Assembly: GCF_030272615.1 (NCBI RefSeq)
Contig: NC_081415.1
Span: 104,648,796-104,712,795, forward strand
Reading direction: 5' to 3'
DNA length: 64,000 nt
Source: Cryptomeria japonica
Taxonomy: Eukaryota; Streptophyta; Pinopsida; Cupressales; Cupressaceae
In this document: one piece after another, positions 22,581-32,530 of the stretch
Numbering within the stretch: position 1 is the stretch's first letter
Layout: each line of letters starts with the position of its first letter
Translations under genes and position numbers: made by a program
Notes under the pieces: generated by a model
Database searches by the model: none
Told to the model about the DNA's origin: nothing
Seen by the model: the letters and a program-made list of their open reading frames with translations, nothing else

Positions 22581-23747
22581 TCGGAAAGACATTCACTCAT
22601 TGCTGACACTTTATACAGAAAGAGTGTAGACCACACTTTTCTCAAATGCCTCAATGTTGAGGAAGCACAAATCACCCTAAAAGAAGTCCATGACAACATA
22701 TGTGAGGCACATTCTTCTGGACCAACTCTAACAAAAACACTATTGTGAATATGATATTATTGGCCTACAATGGAAAAGGACTCCTACAAGTATGTCCAAA
22801 GATGTAAGAAGTTCCAAATACATGGAAACCCGATCCATGCACCTGCTCAAGATATTCAACCAATAACATCACCATGACCATTTTCACAACGGGGATTAGA
22901 TCTTGTGGGGAAAATATACCCTACCTCCTTCAATGGACATAAGTTTATACTCACAGCTACTGAGTACTTTACCAAATGGCTTGAAGTAATCCTTATGACC
23001 TTCACAACAGGAAACCAAATAGCTAAGTTCATTGTGAATTACATCATTTGCAGGTATGGAGTTCCCAAGTGCATTGTAACTGACAACAGGCGACCCTTCA
23101 AAAACCAAGAAGTGAGTGAACTTTGTGACCAATTTCACATCCAACAACTTTTTGCAACACCCTACTATCCCCAAAGCAACGGTCAAGCAGAGGCAACAAG
23201 TAAGACTATTTTAATTTTTTTTAAAAAAGTTGTCGACACTGCGTGAGATTGGCATCTTTAGTTGAACCCAACTCTCTGGGCCTATCAAATTGGTGTTTGC
23301 ACAGCCTCTGGTGCCACACCTTACTCTTTGGTTTATGGTTAAGAAGCTATTTTTCCTATCGAGGTAGAATTGACATCACTAAGAGTATCTCTAAAACACA
23401 TTATATTAGAAGAAGACTACAAAGTAGCATGTTTGCAAGAATTAGAATTCCAAGATGAAAAATGACAAATTGCTCTGAATCATTTACAAGGATATAAAAA
23501 TAGAATGAGAAGAAGCTACAACAAAAGAGTAAAACCATGTTGCTTCTAAGTAGGAGATATCATTCTTAAAGAAAATCAAAGGAATCTCATTGAACGCAAA
23601 AAACCAGGAAAGTTTGAGCCTAACTGGTTAGGTCCTTTTGTCATAACCAAAGTAGTTGGAAATGACACTTATAATTTGCAAACGATGGAGGGAGATACAA
23701 TCCCCGATCCCATTAACAACATGCACCTAAAAAGATATTACATCTAA
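22581..23747 (+). pseudogene. Integrase (element D)
   Basis: The zinc-binding part is decayed ('YWPTMEKDSYKYVQRCKKF'). The core is mostly open at 22905-23246: 'GLDLVGKIYP' (Asp), 'IVTDN' (Asp), 'YYPQSNGQAEA' (Glu). A C-terminal GPY-like module, 'FEPNWLGPFVITKVVGNDTYNLQ', ends 'HLKRYYI' with TAA at 23745-23747. No chromodomain follows. The catalytic triad is readable, but stops and frameshifts at about 22750, 22877 and 23245 make it non-functional. Confidence 0.85.
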
Positions 23748-25990
23748 AGGGTTGGGTTTTAATTTACTTTCTGTACTTGCATATCACTTTAAAAACAATG
23801 CATCTCATATAGTTGCCTTTATAAATACATCGTATTCATAACATGTCATTGCATCAATAATAGAGGATGATTATATGAATTATTCACCTGTTTGCACCGA
23901 GAGGAAAGAAGGTGGTCTCTTTTCCTAGATATTTGATCATGAAGTCCTTAGAGGCCTTTAGTCATTCATTTTCAATGTCGCCTTGTCATTGAGCTTTATC
24001 CATGGTTGTGTAGAGGTTTCACTGTTGAGCCTTGTTACCCAAAATCTATCAATTGCTATATGTCATACATTAATCAAATACTTTAAGTCATTATAGATAC
24101 CTAGTTGGTCATGTGGCAAGTGAAAAATCCAAAATTATACTTCAACACCTCTGTGATTGTCATACCCAAGTAGGTTTCATTACTTACAAGTCAAGGAAAG
24201 AAAATGAAGAAAAGAAAGGAAAAATACTATATCAAATATCTATCTCAAGGCAAAATAAACAATGATATATTACTGAAATATCATGCATACAAGTGCAACA
24301 ATAAAAGCTTGACTATGGGAACATGCAAATAACTCCATCAGGGCTATGGACGCTTGCTGGCAATGGAGCAATATTTGAGAGATTACAGTGCATAACCTTG
24401 TCGGAGCCCTAAAAGCTTGCTGGCAACAAGGCTCTATCGAGGATGCTTTTGAAGTTAGAATAACTCACATAGCCTACCACATAGGATTCCAAGGGTCTTT
24501 GATGGTTATAAGGGTTTGAATGAATTCAAATGCACACACATTGGCAAAAGAAGGTCAAAGTTTCAGGAATTGATGGAGAAATTTTTTGTGCCTCCATTCA
24601 TAAATCTTGGCTATACAATGTGTTAGATTGGATGGTCTAAAGTCTTTTGAGAATGGATTGAACTCATGTCTCTAAAACGTTTCACACCTTCAATTCAATC
24701 AGTGCATTTCAGAATGAAGAGCACACACAATCATCCTTGTTTGAATAGGTACCACATCTTCATTTCGCATACTGCATTAGCATAACTCATATAAAAAATT
24801 CATTATCTCCACCATATTCTGCAGATCATCATTTCATCACAGGTTTGCATACTTGGGGGCATAACTAAACAAATCCTAAAAATCATAAAAAAATTGAACC
24901 CACCCTAAAAATCATATAAAGTCATGAAAAAATCATAAACATCCTAAAAAGTCCCGAAAAAATCACAACAAAAACATTCAAATACAATCCTGAAAAAAAA
25001 CACAAAAACATTGAGAAAATACCAAAAACCCTAAACATTGAAAAGGTCTTCGAAAACAAACTAAAAATCGAAAAACATAAAAAACTTGCAATAACATGTC
25101 TTAGAAGAATCAAATATCCTAGCAATTATCCAACAAACATTTCGCATGAAGTTCACAAAGGATATAACTATCTTAAACCAAACATCTGCAATCAAACTAA
25201 ACAAGTCTTATCAATTGCATCAACTATCCTTATCAACGTGATCATTATCTTATCTTAAATAGAGGAGGATACACTTGAAACTAGACATGTCAGTCTTAAA
25301 CGAGGTCCGCAAATTTATGAAACCAGACATTATCAACTATCACATCAAGCAATCACATGAAGACACAAACCGGTATGGCTGCTAGATTTTGTCCTAGTTA
25401 GTTTTTATCTTTTATCATTTGGCGACAGATTATGCTACTATGCTACTCAAGGATGTCCACAAGTGACTAGAGGAGTTGTGATGGGCATGCCTTTTTTTCT
25501 TTGTTTGTTGTTTGTGGTGTGAACCAATGAATTTTTGGGGCAATAGTTCCAGTGGGTGTTTGTGATTGGTAAGTTCATTTAACAAGTATCCCATGAAGGA
25601 TAACTATGCTTGTGACTACCGCACATACCTCGATCCCTGGTGTTATTCCTAGAATGGAGGGTTCACTCCTTGTCTGGTACGTGTTTGTTTCTTTGCAATG
25701 AGATATCTTTACATCTTGGTTGTTCATACCCTGATGTACAAAGCTTCATTGTTACATAATAAGGCTCAATGATGAAAATGTTGCACTATGAATAAAGACA
25801 AGAAGACTATTCATCATCAATCATATCATTTCATTTTTCTAATCTCATCATGCTGATTGTTTTAATCAAGATCATTCTCTCATCAAGAATATTTTATTGA
25901 ATCAACCTTTTCAATTCTTCCAATCATTCTAACATGATGTCTGTCATCAATTAATTCCAATCTTTCTATCTATAATTTTATCATTTCCTC
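23748..25990 (+). other. Post-integrase spacer of element D
   Basis: Non-coding. It shares blocks with the spacer of C read on the other strand: 'gcttgactatgggaacatg' near 24308 has its complement near 48825-48845. With element E it shares about 25420-25800. A stretch rich in 'aaaatcataaaaa' (24870-25080) corresponds to the 'tttttggttgattttt' repeats of C (47940-48280). At about 25990 the text jumps straight into the middle of the LTR, so the antisense PMD gene, the polypurine tract and the first half of the LTR are deleted. Confidence 0.65.
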
Positions 25991-26547
25991 ACATTAACTC
26001 CTCAATCACCCATTTTCACTCCAAATCACCTTTTCTGACTAATCAATCAATCTACTTATATCTCCAATCCATTCAATCATCTGATCAACCAATCTAGTCA
26101 ACTATTCAATCTATTCAATTCACTATTCAATCTGTTCAGTTGACTTCTCAATCAAATGAGTTAACATATCAATCAACTTTGTTAACTGATCAATCTAAAT
26201 CAGTTCACTATCAATCAACACTTGAGTTCAAATTCTCACCCCTTCTGTGTTGAAAATCTATAAATTCAACCTCTTTTCTCATTTTCAAGCTAGATCACAG
26301 TTTTCAAAATAGTTCTCAATCTTTGCAGGAAATCCCAGTGCAACACCTAAGAGCCATCAAAACACGACTTGGAGAAGAACAATGAAAGCAAAATCTGGTA
26401 TAGGGAGTTTCTTAATTTAGTTTATTTTCTTCCATTTCCATTAAGATTTATTATTTTCATTGCACATGTTTGTATGTTTTGATTAGATAGATTTGTGATT
26501 GTCTTTTTCTTTAATCAATATTCAACTCATTTTCAAGCATGCAAATA
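25991..26547 (+). repeat. Truncated 3' LTR of element D
   Basis: It aligns with 5' LTR positions from about 3810 to 4346 ('ttaactcctcaat' onward), including the TATA box at 26259-26265 and the end 'aagcatgcaaata'. The first half of the LTR (about 530 bp) is absent. GTATG follows at 26548-26552. Confidence 0.85.
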
Positions 26548-26550
26548 GTA

Positions 26551-27838
26551 TGCATATATATATATGAAACCACAAATCCCTATCTAATCAAAGAATCCTA
26601 AAACAAACTCAATGAAATAACACAATCAAACAATAAGAATGTAAAATAATCAATCAAAACTAGTTTCCATTGTTCTTCTCTTCTTTGTGGTATGATGACT
26701 CTCAAATATTGCGCTGGCAACCTGCAATTGACAAAAAGATTCAAAGTTCGTGACTATTGAAAATGGAGATTGAATGCTCAATTTATAGATAATTGGAGAA
26801 GATTGAATGAAAGGTGGAACAAATTGATCAAGAGGTGGAACTCAGGTGAGCTCACATGTTGATTGATAGTTGAACTACTGATTTGGAGGTGAAACTCAAT
26901 AGATTGAATAGAAAATTGAGTTAACTGATTGAGAAAAAAGCTAATTGAAAGATGAAAAAGAATGATTGGAGGATAATTGATTGATGACAAAGAAAACTTT
27001 ATTTAGAAAAAGTTAACTATAAGATAGAAAAAGAATGATTGGAGGAAATAAAGAAATGATGTAATTAATCAATTAATTGAAAAGATCAATTAAAATAAAT
27101 CGAATAGTTAACTGATTGAAAACTTTTTGGAAAAAAGCAAAGTGGAAGATAGAAATAGAGATTGAAAAGATAATTAATTTAATTAATTAATTTAGCATGT
27201 GCTTGCACTTTGATTTTGATTTTCAATTTAATCTTTGCATGAGATTTAATGAAAAAATTGAATTTATTTTAAATTCAATTTGTTATTTGAATATATTTAG
27301 AACTTGACTTTGATTTTCAATTTGATTTTTGAAATCATGCACATGTATTTGAAATTAGAAGAATTAATGAAATTAGAATTTGGGGATTTGGAATTGAAGA
27401 ATTAATTTAAATAATTTAAAGAAACTATTTAATTATTTAGAAATTGAATTTAATTAAATAATAAATACTATTTATATTAAAGGAATTAAATCACAATTAA
27501 TCAAATAATAAATATTTAATTAATATTAAGAAAATGGTTAAATGATTAATTGAATAGAGATAGAAATTGAGAATGAATTTATTTAAATAATAAAGATTAT
27601 TTAAATTGAGGGATTAATAATCATAATTAATTAAATAATAAATATTTAATTAACATTAGAAAATGGTTTGAATGATTAAATGAAGATAGAATTGAAAATA
27701 GAATAATTAGTAAGATGATGAGGAAATATGAAATTAGAAGAATAAGATTAATTAACTTAATTAAATAATTAAATAATTATTTAACTAATTAGATGAATAA
27801 TTAGTACATGATCAATGAGACATTTTTAGGTGTCTACA
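26551..27838 (-). repeat. 3' LTR of element C
   Basis: On the minus strand it starts TGTAGACACCTAAAAATGTC at 27838 and ends in an AT repeat closing with TGCA at 26551. The start is homologous to LTR D (3273 onward) and shares TGTAGACACC with LTR B. A TATAAAT on the minus strand lies at 26781-26787. The LTR is about 1.29 kb. The outer boundary abuts D's target duplication and could be off by a few bases. Confidence 0.75.
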
Positions 27839-27856
27839 TTTGCCCCTCTTTGAGAC
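27839..27856 (-). other. Polypurine tract of element C
   Basis: Minus strand GTCTCAAAGAGGGGCAAA directly precedes TGTAGACACC of the 3' LTR. The matching tract of B is at 31247-31264. Confidence 0.75.
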
Positions 27857-28114
27857 AAAGTCAATACGACATTGTTTCAAAGAAAACGAAAAATTTCCTG
27901 CCCCAGTATGCCTTGGTAACACTGTATAGTGTAACTATGCCCCCTTGGAAAAGGTCGTCGAAAGATTCAAAATTTGAGACCATATTTTTGATATCAAAAT
28001 GATGAGCAATCATGTGAAGTTTCACGCAATTTCCAGATAGTTTGAATAGCCTACAAGTTCGTTGAAGTTGACGGGGACCACAAACATCGAAATGGAAAAA
28101 CCCTAATTTTGAGC

Positions 28115-28123
28115 TATAAATAG
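28115..28123 (+). promoter_or_regulatory. TATA box of the antisense PMD gene (element C)
   Basis: TATAAATAG lies 100 bases upstream of the probable start codon at 28215. B has TATAAGATAG 98 bases before its start. The equal spacing in two diverged copies argues for a real promoter pointing against gag-pol. Confidence 0.6.
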
Positions 28124-28214
28124 TGAGTTTGGCCTTTCATTTGCTCATTTGCATTGTGTTGAGTGCTTGGAGATCCTTGCGAGTCTTTTGCTTTCCTGCT
28201 AGTATTTGATCATC

Positions 28215-30462
28215 ATGGCTAGCTATAGGGCACAAGTGCACTTGTCTGACTGAGTACGTTCTTACCAGAGACCTCAGGGGACTGGCGACATGGTATGTTT
28301 CTAAATTTTTTGCTTAATTTTTTGCCTATTTTTATAATTTTTTCAAAAATTTTCTAGAGATCTAGGTTTTAGTCATCACGCATATGCCTGTTGATTTTCA
28401 CGCATACATTATAAGTGTTACGCAAACACCTTAAGTGTACCGCAAGAGTGTAAGCGTTACGCATAGGTGCTTAGTGTAACACATTCGTCTATCTGTTTAC
28501 GCATTCGCTCATATGTTCACACAAACATGTTAAATGTCACACATAAGCATTAAATGTAACGCATAAGCATTAAATGTAACACATTAGTGTAAAATGCAAC
28601 ACATAAGTGTTAAATAATTCGTTGTAAATTGAAGATTTTTGTCATGCGTATGATCATTTGTTTAATCACGTTATTTGATATCTGATATTTTCAATATTTT
28701 CTCTATGCAGGAGAATATTGGAGTGTTATACTAGCTGACAAAGTAGACCTAGTGGACTTGATCTTTGATCTGAGTTACTTGATGAGGAGATTGCACATAT
28801 TTGACATCTAGGATTATATCATGTTTTACATTCGCCAGAGATTATGGCCCATAGGGACTTGATTACGGTGTTAGTGGAGTGGTGGCATTCCGAGACATGT
28901 ACCTTCCATCTTCCTATTGGTGAGGCGTCCATTACTTTAGAGGATGTTTGGCATATACTGCATATTCCCATCCATGGTGCGAGAGTTGTATATGATCATG
29001 ACGATGGCATCGCTGGACTGTGTGCTATTTTTTAGTATGAGGAGCAGGATTTACAGATCAATGGTCATTATGATATGCCTTGCATTCGCTTGGACTATGA
29101 TGATATTACTATAGTATTGTGCAGTATCGTAGGTGGTTTGTTGATTCCTGACAGACGAGGCCATGGCTTTCCAGTTGGATGGGGTAGAGTGCTCCATGAT
29201 ATGATTGTTCATCGTCGAGTATATGCTTGGGGTCCTTGTCTATTAGCCATGGTTTATTATCAAATGTACAACATTGTATACTTGGAATACAAATCAATTA
29301 GCTGTGGGGTGACATTGCTCTAGACTTGGGCTTGGGAGCACATTTCTATCTCGAGGCCAGTTATTCATGTTGACTTGCAGCATGAGGAGCCATATGCGTA
29401 CAAATATACACCTCGTATTAGACACAGGGGTTCAGGTAACACCTTGTATTGGAGACATCAACTTGATATCTTGCAACATTTTATTTGGAGACCATATTTA
29501 GATTGCCTCGATTGGGCAGATGATGTACAACACTTACCTTTCTGCAGACAACAGAGATATCTTATTGGGAGGATCGTTGAGACGCAGAGGATTATTGAGA
29601 TGTCTCTTCCAGGACAGGTACTCAGATAATTTGGGGAGGTACAGGTGACACCTATTGTTACAGAGTACTTTGCTCGTGTCTCTCGTGAGGTTTCTAATTG
29701 GGGTGTGTGCATATAGCCAAATGTGGCGATTGTCGAGTTTGATGCTCTTCAGGCATTACCATGGGGTTGGAGTGCAGGTGCAACAGATCTAGGGACTACT
29801 CTTGAGTATGATGCATGGTGGGCTAGACATAGGCCTATTCCAATGACTGATTTGACTATTTAGATCAGAATGCAATAGATACGACATCCTAGACAATGAC
29901 TGAGGATTGACATGGGGGAGAGGAGGGGAGATGACAAAGGAGGGGAGGGCGGAGGAGGAGAGGAGGGCAAAGAAGATGAGGGCATAGACATTGGTGGAGA
30001 CACCAAGTCTATGAGTAGTGAAGATGATGATGATTCTTCAGAGTCATCGAGTAGTGAGGATGGGGATGATGATGATATGTTGGAGCTAGAGGATGTTCCT
30101 GCTGTAGAGGGGGGAGAAGGAGGACTGGGTGGCGATGGAGACGATGATGATCCATAGATTCTCAGAGCGTAGATTCAGAGTTTAGAGGATGAGGTTTCTA
30201 GACTTAGGAAACGACGAGATGTTGAGTGGGAGGCATTCCCCAGAGACTACGGTGCCTTAGAGACCAAGAGAGATCATCTCTAGAGGGAGAGAGATGACAC
30301 AGTTAGACAAACGCAGATGGTTCAGGTTGCTTATGATCAATATTTTTCTCTAGGTACCAATGCACACAGATAGTTTGATAGACTCTATTATGGTATACAA
30401 GAGGCCTTTTATTATCGACAACTCTACCATGACATTGTACCTAAGGGATAGAGAGCTCCTAG
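28215..30462 (+). pseudogene. Antisense plant-mobile-domain gene, exon 1 and most of exon 2 (element C)
   Basis: Exon 1 (28215-28292) encodes about 26 residues with one TGA and ends at GTATGT. The intron (28293-28710) ends 'ctctatgcag'. Exon 2 carries the PMD core: 'EWWHSETCTFHLPIGEASITLEDVWHIL' near 28876-28960, then 'CIRLDYDD', 'GRVLHDMIVHRRVYAWGPCLLAMVYYQMYNIVY', 'WRPYLDCL', and an acidic/Gly tail (29912-30157). PMD (Pfam PF10536 type, as in MAIN-like proteins) occurs in plant genes and in mobile elements; its molecular role is not settled. Element B interrupts the gene at 30463 and the last ~150 bases lie at 46582-46735. Stops are scattered. Confidence 0.75.
28370..28640 (+). repeat. Intron word array ACGCATA / ACACATAAG (element C)
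   Basis: About a dozen variants of '(t/a)acgcataagcattaaatgta' with a spacing near 19-22 bases fill the PMD intron. The corresponding intron of B is filled with an unrelated word. Confidence 0.75.
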
Positions 30463-31246
30463 TGTATACGATGAAAATGGATAACAACAATATTGAAAGA
30501 CTAAATGAATTCAACCACAAAACCCTAGCCTAAAAACAACAAAGATCCACCATAACATATGAAGATTACCTAAGACAATGCAAATCAAATGAAATCACAA
30601 AGATTATACCATCACATGTCCAATAGGGTTTGGATCTCCATTCTTCCTATCTCCATTGATCTTGCTTGATATATTTTCTCTTAGATTTTATGTGCACAAG
30701 AGCTTAACAAAGAACAAAAATGTGGTTGCAAGTAGGATCACATATGAAAGTTTGAATGCTAGGATGCTTGATTAGAATGTATATGTCCGGGGGGTTGATA
30801 ATGAAGGAAGCATCTCCTTATATAGAAGACACTATAAGAAATGGAGGGATAAGATTGAGAGGTGTAAAAGACAAATGGTTGGCTATGATTAGAGGGTAGG
30901 TAGAGGAAATAAGAAAATAATGAGAGGGTAGGTAGTGTAGGAATTAAGAGATGAATGACATGTGTCATAGGTAGAAAAGGTTAATGAATTAATTAAATAA
31001 ATAAAGATTCATTTAATTAATAGAAGAAGTGAGATTAATTAAATAAATAAGATATTTATTTAATTTAGGAAAAGGATAATTTAAATAAATAAAAGTATTT
31101 ATTTAAATGATAAATAAATCTAGAAGAGGATAAATGAATGAATTAAATAAATAAAGATTTATTTAATTAATAGAAGAATTAGGGTAAAGTAATAAAATAA
31201 ATAAAGATATTTATTTAATTAGACTGGACAATTTTAGGTGTCTACA
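30463..31246 (-). repeat. 3' LTR of element B
   Basis: Minus strand from TGTAGACACC at 31246 to a TGTATACG..CA-type end at 30463 (plus strand begins TGTATACGATG). Near-identical to 45795-46581. A TATA-like box (minus strand TATATAA) lies at 30818-30824, with its twin at 46154-46160. Several 'taaataaataaagattcattt' blocks occur near the U3 end. Confidence 0.9.
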
Positions 31247-31264
31247 TTTTGTCCCTCTTTGAGA
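31247..31264 (-). other. Polypurine tract of element B
   Basis: Minus strand TCTCAAAGAGGGACAAAA abuts the first base of the 3' LTR. It has the same form as in C. Confidence 0.8.
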
Positions 31265-31503
31265 CAATGCAACTTGTCGCGTTGTTTCAAAGAAGATAAT
31301 ATGAACTGATACAAAATTGCCCCAAGATGGAAATGATATGCCCCCTCAAGAGATTGGATGAAAATGTTTCGAAATATTGCATAAAATCTCTTGATAACAA
31401 AGAAAGGCTAGAAAGGATTGACAAGATAGGATAGAGTGATAGAGTCACGGGATAAAGAAGACTGACTCAGGAGACGAGGGATAGGGCTAGGGCTAGGGTA
31501 GTC

Positions 31504-31513
31504 TATAAGATAG
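31504..31513 (+). promoter_or_regulatory. TATA box of the antisense PMD gene (element B)
   Basis: TATAAGATAG, 98 bases upstream of the ATG at 31602. The counterpart in C is TATAAATAG 100 bases upstream of its ATG. Confidence 0.55.
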
Positions 31514-31779
31514 ACCACGAGGGGTTGAAATCCTCATTATCATCCACACATCCAAGAGATCAGAGTGCAGAGAGAGAATAGAGTAGCAATAATCAGCAGT
31601 GATGGCATTGGTGCATAGATTCGATCGCGTTCGTCGATTTCAAAGGCCAGCAGATGCAGGAGAGTCGGTAAGTACCACAAAACCTCCTTGTACTTTGTTG
31701 CAATAAATGTTGTCATTAATGAATTCTAGGTAGAGCAATAAATTCACATTTAGGTATGTCAAGCAAGGTCAAAAAATGC

Positions 31780-32045
31780 CAAGGCATGTCTGTGCTGGTG
31801 CCAGGCGCGTTTGGGTTAGCTAGGCGCGTCTGTGTTTGTGCCAGGCACGTCTATGAATGAAAAGGCATCTATGTCAAATACAAGAGCATCTGTGTTGTGC
31901 AGGCACATTTGTGCTATGTGGGCACGTCTGTGCAGAGCAGGCGCGTCTGTGCAAAGCATAGGCACGTCTGTGTATTTCAAGCGCTTTTGTGCAGAGTAGG
32001 CGCGTTTGTGCAATATGTAAGTGCGTTTATGTTATGAAGTCATGT
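31780..32045 (+). repeat. Intron word array G(C/G)(A/G)CGTCTGTG (element B)
   Basis: Variants of 'ggcacgtctgtg' and 'ggcgcgtctgtg' recur more than ten times at spacings near 20-25 bases inside the PMD intron. The same word in reverse complement (cacagacgtg, cacagacgcg) recurs in the gag-pol leader at 44060-44225 and 45475-45700. Confidence 0.8.
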
Positions 32046-32054
32046 TTGTGTCTT

Positions 32055-32530
32055 CTAGGCCAAATCGACAGTTCTATGATGAACATACACTGTCGATTGG
32101 ATAAGCTGGTGAGAGGATACACTCAAGTAGGTCCTCTAGGGAAGACTAGAATAGCAAATAGGGCTAGGACTGACAATTCTATGATAGAACATACGTTGCC
32201 AATCAAGAAACTACTCAAGAGGATACACTCAAGCAGAGACCCTAGGATAGGATAGATCGAGGCAATTTGTGATGAACAGGGAGTACCAAGACATAGTACT
32301 TTGTGATGAATAGGGTGTCCTAAAAAAAAAGTAGCACTTTGTGATGAACAATGAGTGCAAATATGAGCAGCACTTTGTGATGAACAGGGAGTGCAAAACA
32401 CGTAGTACTTTGTGATGAACAGGGAGTACCACTAGGATAAAAAGCAACACTTTGTGATGAACAGTGAGTGTTACTAGGATAGAGTATCATAAGCACTTAG
32501 GATAATAAGCAACATTTTGTGATGAACAAG
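32055..32530 (+). repeat. Second intron array, TTTGTGATGAACA units (element B)
   Basis: Two copies of a roughly 110-base unit ('ctatgat..gaacatac..gaggatacactcaag', about 32055-32250) are followed by seven units beginning TTTGTGATGAA(C/T)A and spaced 35-65 bases (32268-32530). No counterpart is evident in B's leader or in C. Confidence 0.75.

Larger units (their letters stand above)
3273..26547 (+). mobile_element. Element D: Ty3/gypsy Tat-lineage LTR retrotransposon, nested and decayed
   Basis: The 5' LTR starts TGTAGACAC at 3273 and the 3' LTR ends at 26547. GTATG flanks both sides (3268-3272 and 26548-26552). Internal order: leader, gag, protease, acidic linker, RT, RNase H, second RNase H, integrase, spacer. 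Two RNase H domains in tandem place it in the Tat lineage. It is 23.3 kb long because two non-coding elements of one family (F1, F2; 9.2 kb together) lie in gag. The antisense PMD gene that relatives B and C carry before the 3' LTR is absent, together with half of that LTR. The polyprotein has many stops and frameshifts, so D is dead. Confidence 0.85.

Noticed and set aside
26778-26990. 70-residue minus-strand frame rich in Ile/Ser/Phe
   Set aside because: It lies wholly in LTR C within 'caatc/gattg' repeats; not coding.
29912-30157. Possible separate acidic Gly/Glu/Asp-rich small protein
   Set aside because: It is the acidic tail of the PMD exon of element C, in the same place as the Gly/Asp tail in B, so not its own gene.
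28370-32530. Regularly spaced short repeats suggestive of a CRISPR array
   Set aside because: Units are short, degenerate and lack constant repeats with unique spacers, and the setting is a plant retroelement intron. They are minisatellites.
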